Assembly (NCBI GenBank): GCA_963805405.1
Contig: CAWDUC010000020.1
Span: forward strand, 992,001 to 1,056,000
DNA from: JAEUMG01 sp963805405
GTDB lineage: Bacteria; Pseudomonadota; Alphaproteobacteria; Rhizobiales; Aestuariivirgaceae
Length of the DNA stretch: 64,000 nucleotides
Direction: 5' to 3'
Every line of letters begins with the position of its first letter. Position 1 is the first letter of the stretch. The translations under genes were made by a program, and so were the position numbers. Below, piece by piece: positions 55,762 to 63,836 of this stretch. A model generated the notes under the pieces. It saw only the letters and a list, made by a program, of their open reading frames with translations, was not told where the DNA came from and did not search any database.

Positions 55762-56581
55762 GTGAAGCAGATAACTGACAACTCGTACGAAGAGCTGCGA
55801 GAGGTCCTAGTAGGCATTCTTACTGGCGATGAAAAAAATCTCATTCGGAATGACCCAACTTGCACACCTCAGCTACGGCGCCGCTGAGGTCTTGTATCGA
55901 CGTAATCCCAAGCATCCAGGCGTTCGAACAGATGACAGCTCGCCCGCAACTCAAAGAGAACGAAGGAGAACTGGTACGAGAGATTTTCTGGGATCTTTAG
56001 ACAAGGTCACATCACTCCTGGTTTAAACGAAACCAATCCAAACTTCCCATTCTTTCGTGTTAGTCGCTTCGAGCGAAGTGCCCTGGCGAGTCCAGCCTTA
56101 CCGTTTTCACGATAATTCCACTTACCTAAAGCTAGTGATATCCGAAGCGCCTGACACCTCCGGAGTTCAACCATCGCATATTTGGACGAAGCCTCATCAG
56201 CATTCTATGCAGGGTGCAATTTGGCGGCCTGCGTGATGCTGGGCGTAGCAGCGGAGCAAGAGTTCTTGATGCCACTAAATCACATCGATAAAGGCCCAAA
56301 CGCGCTGCATTTCGAAGCGGTGAAGAAGCACAAGTTCATTCGACAGAAGGTCATAGAGTTTCAGAAGAAGCTGAATTCAATCAAGATCAACTTGCCGAGA
56401 AGTAGTAGAAAACCTCGATACGAACCTGTCAATGATTCAATCAGTAATTCGTGTTGCTAGAAATGATGCCGGACATCCGTCATCAGGCGTCGCGCCGTCG
56501 AGAGAACAAATTTATGTGTATATACAACTTTTCGTCCCTTTTGCTCAGCAACTCAAGAAACTCAAGGACGCCTTGAGCTAG
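55762..56581 (+). pseudogene. Multiply frameshifted gene of an uncharacterised family
   Basis: Six frame changes (near 55858, 55922, 55995, 56089, 56168, 56400), nearly all explained by one added base, split what reads as one protein of about 270 residues. In order: GTG start, KQITDNSYEELREVLVGILT; HLSYGAAEVLYRRNPKHPG; FEQMTARPQLKENEGELVRE-IFWDL; FRQGHITPGLNETNPNFPFF-RVSRFE; QPYRFHDNSTYLKLVISEAP; TIAYLDEASSAFYAGCNLAA-CVMLGVAAEQEFL; and ENLDTNLSMIQSVIRVARND-AGHP, then QIYVYIQLFVPFAQQLKKLK to TAG 56581. I recall such proteins as 'hypothetical' in many bacteria and cannot name a function. Base composition looks AT-richer than the neighbours. Decay and sequencing error are both possible. Confidence 0.6.
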
Positions 56582-57012
56582 CCGTCTGCCAATACTCGAC
56601 CGACACCGCCTTACCTTCCGCGCCCCCCTCCACTCGCGTGTTCGCTGCTCAAATCGCTCCCCTACCGATTTACACTCTTCGCCATCGCACCTCACCCCGC
56701 GGCGGCGAAGTATGCCGTTCTGAATGGTAGTGCGGTAATCGAAATCCATCTGGATGGCCCCATGGCCTGCCATGGAGGGAAAGAGAAACCCGAAATAGAT
56801 GACAGCATTCGCCGGAATGGCGGTGCGGATGGCAAGTCTTAGCTGCGCGCGATCTTAGCGATCTTACAAATATTTAAGTCGCGGAACGAAGATAACGCGG
56901 GCGCGTAATTTTGAATGACGATGTCCGTTTCGGACAGCGGATGGATCACGGAGAACCGATCCATATTGGCTTCGCCACGCAGCAAGTAACAGCGTGGCAA
57001 AGGGTGAAGATC
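56582..57012. other. No recognisable gene
   Basis: About 430 bases without a frame I can support on either strand. A minus-strand frame of 96 codons (56483-56773) is Arg/Cys-rich, overlaps the broken gene and resembles no family. Confidence 0.5.
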
Positions 57013-57216
57013 ATGGACAAACAGACAGAGATAGCGGAGGCCGCTTACTACATCTGGGAGCGCAAGGGTCGTCAATCGGGTAATGCACTGGAATGCTGGC
57101 TAGAGGCTGAAGCTGAGCATAAGACCGCCGCCACGGTGCGGAACCACATGGCTAAGGTGCGATACACCAAGGCCACCACCAAAAGGCGGCGTGAAGGCGG
57201 CAAACGCACGGGTTGA
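57013..57216 (+). CDS. DUF2934 small protein
   Basis: 67 residues from ATG 57013. MDKQTEIAEAAYYIWERKGRQSGNALECWLEAEAE matches the DUF2934 pattern (AYxIWxxxGRxxGxALExWLxAExE), common as a short stand-alone protein in Rhizobiales. A basic tail follows (TTKRRREGGKR). Function unknown. Confidence 0.75.
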   Translation: MDKQTEIAEAAYYIWERKGRQSGNALECWLEAEAEHKTAATVRNHMAKVRYTKATTKRRREGGKRTG

Positions 57217-57221
57217 AATAT

Positions 57222-57503
57222 ATGTTGAAGACTGATCTCGAGTACCCTTTCGAAACCGGCATCCGCGAGCAAATGGAAATCCTCACGGCGGACGGCGAGC
57301 ATTTGGGCCGCGTGCTCGACATCCATATGGCCGACCGGATCGGGGTCTATGAATGTCTCGCGGGAACGGCCGGCAAGGTGGATATCCCGTTGAAGTGGAT
57401 CGCGTGGGTCGACGAGACTGTCCATCTCACCAAAACGCGCAAACAGATCGTGTCAAGCTGGCGCTCCTCGCGGGAGCCGGGCCACCAGTTTTCGACGGCA
57501 TGA
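57222..57503 (+). CDS. DUF2171 / PRC-barrel-like small protein
   Basis: 93 residues from ATG 57222. IREQMEILTADGEHLGRVLDIHMADRIGVY and IPLKWIAWVDETVHLTKTR fit the DUF2171 beta-barrel pattern. The gene starts 5 bases after DUF2934, suggesting an operon of two small stress-type genes. Function unknown. Confidence 0.7.
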   Translation: MLKTDLEYPFETGIREQMEILTADGEHLGRVLDIHMADRIGVYECLAGTAGKVDIPLKWIAWVDETVHLTKTRKQIVSSWRSSREPGHQFSTA

Positions 57504-57678
57504 CGAGATGAATGGGCAATAATCCGTAGACTGACGGGCCCACTCACCCGGCCGAACCCTGCGGGCTCAACCGCCCTGTTCCGCAAGGGGCGACAGGGAA
57601 GCATCGAGTGATGGATTGCTGCAACGAGAGGCGATTTGCCGCCGTTGGCTACCCTTCCGAAGGGGCTAGATTGGCGCC

Positions 57679-58739
57679 ATGGCTGTCGGCCGGCGCATCT
57701 TCACTGCCCTGATCATTGCGGCGATTGCCGCGGCTGTTCTCGCCGCGGCCGGCCTGTCGCTTCCGCCCGATAGCAGCTGGCCAAGTGGGTCCTGCAGCCG
57801 CTGGTACTGTTTGCCATTACGGTCTTCGCCGTCGAGTTCGTCTGGCGCTATGCCCGCTCAGGCGAGCGCAGGCGCCTCCTCAGCCCCTTCGCGGCGATCG
57901 AGTTCCTGGTCTGGGCGGTGCCGGTGCTGGCGATGATGGTGCCGATCGATACGCGGTGGGTCGAAATCGCCCTGCTCCTGTCGCTGATCAAACTGGCCCG
58001 CTACATCCCCGCGCTCGGGCTCGTCATGAAGGTGATGCGCAATGAGGCGCGCCCCCTGCTTGGCGGCTTCCTGGCGATGGCAGTGCTGCTGATGCTCGCC
58101 TCGGGCCTTATGTACGCCACGGAGCATGATGCCCAGCCAGATGTCTTTTCCTCGATCCCCAGGACCATGTGGTGGGCGATCGTCACAATGGCCTCGGTCG
58201 GCTATGGCGACATGGTGCCGGTGACGGCGGTGGGACGCATCCTCGCGGGCTTCGTCATGCTGACCGGCATCGCCATGTTCGCGGTGCCGGCCGGCATCCT
58301 CGCCACGGGTTTTGCGGGCGAGGTCAAACGGCGCGACTTCATCGTCACCTGGGAGGCGGTGGCGCGGGTGCCGCTCTTCGCCGATCTGGAGGCAAGCCGG
58401 ATTGCCGCCATCGCCGGCCTGCTAAAGCCGCAAATCGTTCCGGCCGGCCAGGTGATCGTCCGGCGCGGTGCCTCGGCGGACGCGATGTTCTTCATTTTGA
58501 GGGGCGATGTCAGCGTCGAGGTGGCGCCGAAGCCGGTGCGCCTCGGGCCCGGGCAATTCTTCGGCGAGATCGGCCTCGTCATGGAGACGACGCGCACCGC
58601 CACCGTCATCGCCCAGGAGGAGTGCCAATTGCTGTCGCTCGATGTCGCCGACTTCAAGCGCCTCACCGATCAAATGCCGGACCTTAAAGCCCGCATCGAA
58701 AAGGTCGCTGCCGAGCGCCTGGCGCAGCAGAAGAACTGA
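57679..58739 (+). CDS. MloK1-like cyclic-nucleotide-gated potassium channel, one frameshift
   Basis: About 353 residues when corrected, the length of Mesorhizobium MloK1. The first helix (ALIIAAIAAAVLAAAGLSLP) is followed by a one-base loss near 57776, then LAKWVLQPLVLFAITVFAVE-FVWRYARS. Later helices and the pore contain SIPRTMWWAIVTMASVGYGDMVP, a K+ selectivity filter with SVGYGD. After the last helix comes a short linker (GEVKRRDFIVTWEAVARVPLF) and a cyclic-nucleotide-binding domain with LGPGQFFGEIGLVMETTRTATV, the phosphate-binding cassette with its conserved Gly-Glu and Arg. The S4-type segment has few basic residues, as in MloK1. It is a tetrameric channel in the inner membrane. Confidence 0.88.
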
Positions 58740-58745
58740 CCCGGA

Positions 58746-59147
58746 TCAAGCGCGCAAGCCTTTCCACGGCGCTGCCTGCGTCATGTCCACCGCCTCGAAG
58801 CCAGCCTCACCGATGCTCGGGCCGAAGATCGCAAGGATCCTCGCCTCGCCCTGCCCGACATTGAACGAGGCATGCACCATGTCGGCCGGCACGAAGACGG
58901 CGTCTCCGGGTTTGAGCATCTGCATCTTGCGGTCGACCCACTGCTCGACCTCGCCCTGCACCACGTAGAGCGCTTCCTCCTGATCGGGGTGCTTGTGGAA
59001 ATCGTGGCCCTTGCCGGGCAGCAAACGCGCTTCGAGGATGGTGAGATGATTGGCGCCGGTATTGGCAGGCACGCAAAGGTTTCCGACGCGCCCCCAATCA
59101 TGGGCCGTGAAATTCATCGCAGCCAACGGCAGAAATTTTCCGTCCAT
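58746..59147 (-). CDS. Cupin-domain protein
   Basis: 133 residues from ATG 59147, which has AAGGAG 9 bases upstream. Conserved cupin motif 1 is HKHPDQEEALYVVQGEVEQWVD, with two His and a Glu as metal ligands, and motif 2 is PGDAVFVPADMVHASFNVG. Single-domain metal-binding beta barrel; substrate not assignable. It converges on the channel gene with 6 bases between the two stops. Confidence 0.82.
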   Translation of the reverse strand: MDGKFLPLAAMNFTAHDWGRVGNLCVPANTGANHLTILEARLLPGKGHDFHKHPDQEEALYVVQGEVEQWVDRKMQMLKPGDAVFVPADMVHASFNVGQGEARILAIFGPSIGEAGFEAVDMTQAAPWKGLRA

Positions 59148-59223
59148 TCCGAACGTCTCCTTTTGATCGCGGCGCACTGTACCCGAAATCCAGCTTGTGA
59201 GAAGCTGATGCGCCGGAGACCCC

Positions 59224-59961
59224 ATGGCGCGCATTCTCTTTGCACTCGTCTTGCTCCTAGCCGCCGTGCCGGCAGCGTTGGCGAAGGATTGCGTCGTGCT
59301 GCTGCACGGCCTGTCGCGGACGGAGTATTCGCTTCTCGTCATGCAGCTGGCGCTCGAGCGGGCCGGCTACAAGGTCGTCAATTCGACCTATGCTTCGAAC
59401 GACAACACTATCGAGGATCTGACCGGCCACATCGACGCGGCGGTGGCGACATGCGGCGATGCGGGTCGGATCAATTTCGTCACCCATTCGCTTGGCGGCA
59501 TCCTGCTGCGGCTGTGGATGGTCGACCATCGGCCAGCCAATCTCGGACGCGCGGTGCTGCTCGGACCGCCCAATCGCGGCTCGGAAATGGCCGACACGTT
59601 CCGGTCCATGCGTCTCTTCGAAATGCTGATCGGGCCAGCCGGCCAGCAACTCGGCAGCGATGCGAACAGCCTGCCGAACCTGTTAGGACCAGCCGATTTC
59701 GAAGTTGGCGTCATTGCCGGTAATCGCTCGAGCCTGCCGGTGCCGGGAATTTTCGAGGGGCCGAATGACGGGCTGGTCACGGTTGAGAGCACGAAGCTCG
59801 ACGGCATGGCGGATCACATCATCCTGCCGGTGACGCATACTTTCATGATGAACAACCCGCTGGTCATTGCGCAGGTCATGCAGTTTCTCGAGACTGGGAA
59901 ATTCGATCACGAGATGACATTGCGCCAGGCGATGCAGCGACTGTTTCCACGGAATCCGTGA
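59224..59961 (+). CDS. Secreted lipase/esterase-like alpha/beta hydrolase
   Basis: 245 residues. Signal peptide ILFALVLLLAAVPAALA, then VVLLHGLSRTEYSLL, the nucleophile elbow NFVTHSLGGILLR with Ser, the Asp in GPNDGLV and the His in PVTHTFMM. All three catalytic residues are present in the usual order. Probably a periplasmic esterase; the substrate is unknown. Confidence 0.82.
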   Translation: MARILFALVLLLAAVPAALAKDCVVLLHGLSRTEYSLLVMQLALERAGYKVVNSTYASNDNTIEDLTGHIDAAVATCGDAGRINFVTHSLGGILLRLWMVDHRPANLGRAVLLGPPNRGSEMADTFRSMRLFEMLIGPAGQQLGSDANSLPNLLGPADFEVGVIAGNRSSLPVPGIFEGPNDGLVTVESTKLDGMADHIILPVTHTFMMNNPLVIAQVMQFLETGKFDHEMTLRQAMQRLFPRNP

Positions 59962-60056
59962 CGAGCAAGGCAAGAGTCAATTCTTCTCGCGGTCGTCCCT
60001 CCATTCACGTGCCATCCGGCTGGCGGATAGCACGCGAACGGCAGACGAACAAAATT

Positions 60057-60545
60057 TCAGTGGCGCAGATCGACGCTTGCGACCTTGTCCTTGTAGTCTT
60101 TCTGGGGATCGGCGCCGAAGATGAGTTTGATACCGGCGAGAAGGCTCGAACCATTCTCCCAGATCTGCGCATCGTCGGGATCGAGCCTCAGCAGCGTCAG
60201 CTTCGGATCATCCTTGCCCTTCTCGAACCAGGCCGCGATGAAGGGCGACCACAAACGATCGATCGTGGCACGGTCGTTGTCGATGACAAGCTTGCCGTGG
60301 ACGGTTGCGAATAATTTGTGATGCTTGGCGGCGAATGTCATGAGCGCGCGCTGCCCGCGCCCGACATCCTGCGCGATCGATGTGTCCTTGGCGGTGAAGA
60401 ACCAGACGGAGCCGCCCTCGTCCTCGATCTGCGCGGTCATCGGGCGTGTGTGGCTTTCATTGGTGCCGACAATGCCGAGCATCACGGTCATGTCGGACTT
60501 GAGGGCTTTCCAGAATTCCTGTTCGAGTTCGGCAGGGGTTGGCAC
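60057..60545 (-). CDS. Pyridoxamine 5'-phosphate oxidase-like general stress protein
   Basis: 162 residues. The GTG at 60545 is preferred, since CCGGAG sits 8 bases upstream; a TTG at 60584 is possible. FWKALKSDMTVMLGIVGTNESHTRPMTAQIEDEGGSVWFFTAKDTS is the split-barrel flavin-binding fold of the general-stress-protein subgroup (Rhizobiales homologues). Possibly a flavin- or F420-binding reductase; unproven. Confidence 0.85.
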   Translation of the reverse strand: MPTPAELEQEFWKALKSDMTVMLGIVGTNESHTRPMTAQIEDEGGSVWFFTAKDTSIAQDVGRGQRALMTFAAKHHKLFATVHGKLVIDNDRATIDRLWSPFIAAWFEKGKDDPKLTLLRLDPDDAQIWENGSSLLAGIKLIFGADPQKDYKDKVASVDLRH

Positions 60546-60608
60546 GGGCTTATCTCCGGGGATTGTCGTTGATCCCCGTGGCAACGTCTTGCGGGAGGCT
60601 TCGTTCCG

Positions 60609-60791
60609 TCAGGCGGCGCCCGTCTTGGACGGATTGGGGTCTCGCTCGCGCTCTTCCATGTCGAGGCGGTTACCCGTCTCCAGCATCACTTCCTGTGCGG
60701 CGCAGCATGAAGAGAGCGAGCGCGCCGCCATGAGCTTGTCGATGAGGAATTCGACGCGGCCGATATCCTTGCGGTTCTTGATGCGGTCCAT
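60609..60791 (-). CDS. Small hypothetical protein, 60 aa
   Basis: ATG 60791 with AGGAG upstream. MDRIKNRKDIGRVEFLIDKL followed by SSCCAAQ and a charged tail (DMEERERDPNPSK). It lies between two likely stress genes. No family recognised; a predicted helix-rich protein with two adjacent cysteines. Confidence 0.5.
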   Translation of the reverse strand: MDRIKNRKDIGRVEFLIDKLMAARSLSSCCAAQEVMLETGNRLDMEERERDPNPSKTGAA

Positions 60792-60930
60792 GGCCACTCC
60801 TCTTTAGCGCAAAATCGACTTGAGATCACCAGCTTCACGCAACGTTCATCACATTTCGGTGTACGCCTTGGAAACTGCACTTTCGCGGCGCATGAGTCGC
60901 AATCAGCGAAATCTCAAACCGGAGGCGATA

Positions 60931-61122
60931 ATGAACCGGATCCGAGAATTGCTGCAGGCGAAGGCGATCATCGAAGCTACGCTCGAACATGACGGCATCG
61001 CGCTCGACCCGCAGGCACGCGCAGCGATCGGCTGGGCTCTCAAATCGCACGTCGAGTGCGAAGGCTGCGCCGTCGACGACGCTGCAGCGCAAGTGATTGC
61101 CTTCTACAAGGCCGCAGCCTAA
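60931..61122 (+). CDS. Small hypothetical protein, 63 aa
   Basis: ATG 60931 with GGAGG 6 bases upstream. Mostly helical, MNRIRELLQAKAIIEATLEH, with a Cys pair in HVECEGCAVDDA. Followed by a hairpin ATCATCCG/CGGATGAT (61147-61166). The good ribosome-binding site and codon pattern support it; no family recognised. Confidence 0.55.
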   Translation: MNRIRELLQAKAIIEATLEHDGIALDPQARAAIGWALKSHVECEGCAVDDAAAQVIAFYKAAA

Positions 61123-61146
61123 CAAATTCAACTCAGATTTTACGAA

Positions 61147-61166
61147 ATCATCCGCATACGGATGAT
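61147..61166 (+). terminator. Hairpin after the 63-aa ORF
   Basis: 8-bp stem ATCATCCG / CGGATGAT with a 4-base loop, 24 bases after the stop. No T run follows, so its terminator function is uncertain. Confidence 0.35.
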
Positions 61167-61272
61167 CATGGCGGGTTGCGATCATTCGCTTCATCTTACG
61201 TTAACCCTGCCACGCTTTGGACTCAAAGTGATGGCAAGTTTGTTCCCGGGATGGCTTGAACGGGGGAAGTTC

Positions 61273-61525
61273 ATGGCCATGGCACACCTACCCAACGATC
61301 ATCACCTCATCGCGCTCAAGTCCGTCATCGAATCCGGCTGCGGAATCGATGCGGTCGCCAATCGAACCGACGGGCTCGAATGCGTCGAGCGCGGCTGGCT
61401 GAAGCACCGGGCGCACCGGCATGACGAAGGCGGAGGAACGCACCGACGTTTGGGACCTGACGCCCGAGGGGCGTGAATTGCTCGACATCCTTCTGCGCGA
61501 GCGACAAAGCGGCCTCGCCGCTTAA
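61273..61525 (+). CDS. Small winged-helix-like protein, one frameshift
   Basis: About 83 residues when corrected. ATG 61273 follows GGGGGAA. The first part ends VANRTDGLECVERGWLK; a one-base gain between 61403 and 61421 shifts the frame, and MTKAEERTDVWDLTPEGRELL continues to TAA 61525. The WDLTPEGRELL ending is like the wing helix of MarR-type and related regulators. Its short length makes a true regulator doubtful. Function unknown. Confidence 0.5.
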
Positions 61526-61700
61526 CCGACGAAATCAAAACAGGGAATTCCGGCGTCAGACCGGGTGAAACAGGAGCTTTGCGGCAGACCCCGTCCCTCC
61601 ACCCGCTCAGTGGGATGACGGACGCCGCAAAAGGCGGCCGGTTGGGGAGTCATTGGCGAGAGCCTGTGGCTTTCCCACCCGGCTCGTTTTGTGAAGAGGC

Positions 61701-62049
61701 CTATTTCGCGGCGCTTTTTTCCAGACGCCAATAGTGGAAAAGCTTGAAAACCGGCTGGTCGATATCGAGGCCATCCTCGAGCCGGCGTTCGACGTGAAAA
61801 GCGCGGCCCGCGGCCCAGATGGTGGCCCAGATCACCGGAAGCGCGCCGAGGACCATCAATCCATACATGAAAGCTGTCCGGAAGACCCATCAGGCGCGAG
61901 GCGGCCCATACGGTCGCAGCCGACGCCGCGCCCAGCATAGAAAGTGCCATCAAGGCCACGCCGATTGCCGCGAGGAAGCTCGGGAACGGGCCCATGGCGT
62001 GCTGGCCGGGCGCGTGGGCCGTTTGGGGTCGCATGATTTCGTCGGTCAT
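61701..62049 (-). CDS. Two-helix membrane protein, one frameshift
   Basis: About 115 residues when corrected. MTDEIMRPQTAHAP start at 62049, then a first helix (FLAAIGVALMALSMLGAASAATVWAAS). One extra base in a TTT run near 61871 shifts the frame; MYGLMVLGALPVIWATIWAA continues (second helix) to the cytosolic tail HVERRLEDGLDIDQPVFKLFHYWRLEKS. I do not recognise the family. Confidence 0.65.
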
Positions 62050-62116
62050 GGCCCGCGCATAAACCAGAATTGGCGCGCCCTTGCAAGCGCGCCAGCCCGG
62101 TATTCCGCGGAGGAGC

Positions 62117-62644
62117 TTATGCCGGGCCTTCGGCCGTGCGGCAGGATTCGAACAGGAACCAGACGCGCCGCTCGGCGTCGTCGATCCACTGCTCGAGCAT
62201 GCTTGCGGTTGCCACATCGCCATGCTCGTCGCAAAGATCGTGCGTTTCGCGGAAAAATCCGACCAGGCGCTCATTGTCGTCGCGCAGTTCTGCCAGCATA
62301 TCGAGCGGCGTCACGAAGGCGGCATCATTGTCGGATAGACGCTGCAGACGCGCAATCTCGCCGATCGAATGAAGGGTCGTGCCGCCGATCTTGCGGGCGC
62401 GTTCGGCGACATCATCGGTAATCGCGTAGATCTGGGCCGCCTGCTCGTCGAGCATCAGGTGATAGTCCCGGAAATGCGGGCCCGACATGTGCCAGTGGAA
62501 ATTCTTGGTCTTGAGATAGAGCGTGAAAACATCAGCGAGCAGCGTCGTCAAAGCCGCCGAAATGTCCTTGGTGGCATTGGCACCGAGCGAGGTCGGTGTC
62601 TGAAGAGCCGCCGTACGGCGAGCCTTGGCGTCCTTGATACTCAT
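62117..62644 (-). CDS. dps: Dps-family DNA-binding ferritin
   Basis: 175 residues. The ferroxidase ligands at the dimer interface are visible in KTKNFHWHMSGPHFRDYHLMLDEQAAQ (His, His, Asp, Glu). It assembles as a dodecamer that stores iron and protects DNA under starvation and peroxide stress. A lysine-rich N-terminus (MSIKDAKARR) may bind DNA. Confidence 0.92.
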   Translation of the reverse strand: MSIKDAKARRTAALQTPTSLGANATKDISAALTTLLADVFTLYLKTKNFHWHMSGPHFRDYHLMLDEQAAQIYAITDDVAERARKIGGTTLHSIGEIARLQRLSDNDAAFVTPLDMLAELRDDNERLVGFFRETHDLCDEHGDVATASMLEQWIDDAERRVWFLFESCRTAEGPA

Positions 62645-62676
62645 GGGTTCGTCTCCTGGTTCGGTTCGCAGAAAAT

Positions 62677-63135
62677 CTATTTGCCGCGCACGGCTTTGAT
62701 GATCATCGATGCCAAGGGCACGATCAGGCCCGGCACAGCAGAATCCAGAGGGTTGCGTACCATGCGGGTGATCCCGCGAATATCGGCCTCGACCTCGCGC
62801 GCATCGGCTGCGAGCGCATCAAGAGCAGATTTCTGAATCTCCTGGGCAAGCTCCAGGTCGCGGCCCGGTTTGACGCGCGCAGCGACGACGAAGAGAATGG
62901 CAGCAAGAATAAGATCGCCAAAACCGACGAGAGCCGCGGCTCCTACGCGGCCCAATCGCGGTTCGAGTTCGAAGTACACGGCAAGATCGAGCATCGCGAG
63001 GCCGAATATGCCGATCAGCGCCGCCACCGCCATGAGGCCCGAGCGCGCCGCGAGATGATTGAGCTTGATCTCGGCGATAACCGATTGGGCACGCAACATG
63101 ACGCGCAGGTCGCGAATGATCTTGTCGGTGTTCAT
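62677..63135 (-). CDS. Phage-holin-family (Holin-X/DUF1469-like) membrane protein
   Basis: 152 residues. Amphipathic N-terminal region (IRDLRVMLRAQSVIAEIKLNHLAARSG), two adjacent helices (AVAALIGIFGLAMLDLAVYF and AALVGFGDLILAAILFVVAA) and a cytosolic helical tail. Such proteins are found with DUF883/ElaB-like genes in Rhizobiales and are not linked to phages here. Function unknown. It lies 3 bases before the next gene's stop, in an operon. Confidence 0.75.
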   Translation of the reverse strand: MNTDKIIRDLRVMLRAQSVIAEIKLNHLAARSGLMAVAALIGIFGLAMLDLAVYFELEPRLGRVGAAALVGFGDLILAAILFVVAARVKPGRDLELAQEIQKSALDALAADAREVEADIRGITRMVRNPLDSAVPGLIVPLASMIIKAVRGK

Positions 63136-63138
63136 GAT

Positions 63139-63393
63139 CTAGCGCCCCACCATGCGGCCGGCCAACAGCCCGAGCAGGAAGGCGGCCGCTACGGCGGCCA
63201 AGGGATGCCGGGTCACAAGTTCCTCGGCGTCCTCGCCGGCCTTGCCGAGAGTGGCTTCGAGTTCGCGCAGCAGCGTCTCTGCTTCCCCCGGCTGATGGGT
63301 TTCGGACACCGCAGCGGCCGCTTGAGCATCGCCCCGCATCAGCTCTGCCTGGAGGTCGCCCAGCTCTTTTTTTACGGATCGCTTCTTAGCCAT
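63139..63393 (-). CDS. ElaB/YqjD (DUF883)-like inner-membrane-anchored protein
   Basis: 84 residues. A charged helical N-terminus (KKRSVKKELGDLQAEL; ETLLRELEATLGKAGEDAEEL) precedes a C-terminal membrane anchor with a glycine-rich helix (LAAVAAAFLLGLLAGRMVGR). ElaB/YqjD proteins tether ribosomes to the membrane in stationary phase in enteric bacteria; that role is inferred here. Operon with the holin-like gene. Confidence 0.75.
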   Translation of the reverse strand: MAKKRSVKKELGDLQAELMRGDAQAAAAVSETHQPGEAETLLRELEATLGKAGEDAEELVTRHPLAAVAAAFLLGLLAGRMVGR

Positions 63394-63604
63394 CGAATTT
63401 ACCCAGAATTGCGCAAAGTCTAGTGCGGATTGGCGGGTTTTGACAGTCAAGATTGACAGGCTGGTCAAGAGAGAATGAAAATCATTCTTGCCTCAATTTA
63501 TGGCTGGGATTTCGGTTCCATGCGATTTACCGCCGCCGGGCGGGAACTTCGGCTCTGGACCGGCGCTAATGTCCTTCATCCCTGCTTCATGGAGATCACT
63601 TCCG

Positions 63605-63760
63605 ATGAACAAGCCCGACGCACAGCGCAATACGCCACCCAAATCCGACGAGGAGCAGAAAAAGCTCAAGGACGCGGTCAATGGTCTCGACAAGCCGGCT
63701 CTGCCCCGCGCCGAGCCTCCGCTCGCGGTCCCGGCAAAGAACACCGTTGAGAAAGGCTAA
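63605..63760 (+). CDS. Putative small protein, 51 aa
   Basis: MNKPDAQRNTPPKSDEEQKK then LPRAEPPLAVPAKNTVEKG. Hydrophilic, Pro- and Lys-rich, no Cys. A GGAG lies about 11 bases upstream. No family recognised; support is weak. Confidence 0.35.
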   Translation: MNKPDAQRNTPPKSDEEQKKLKDAVNGLDKPALPRAEPPLAVPAKNTVEKG

Positions 63761-63836
63761 GAGCGCAATTCCGACCATTGAAACGTCACGCAGCCCTGCC
63801 TAGAACCCGCTCTAGCTTGGTCCCGGAACAGGGTAT

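Noticed and set aside
54675..57012. Integrative element at tRNA-Thr
   Set aside because: No integrase or transposase, no copy of the tRNA 3' end downstream and no mobility genes were found. Only composition and gene decay hint at it.
62677..63135. Prophage remnant, because of the holin-like protein
   Set aside because: No other phage gene is nearby. This family occurs with ElaB-like proteins as ordinary chromosomal genes.
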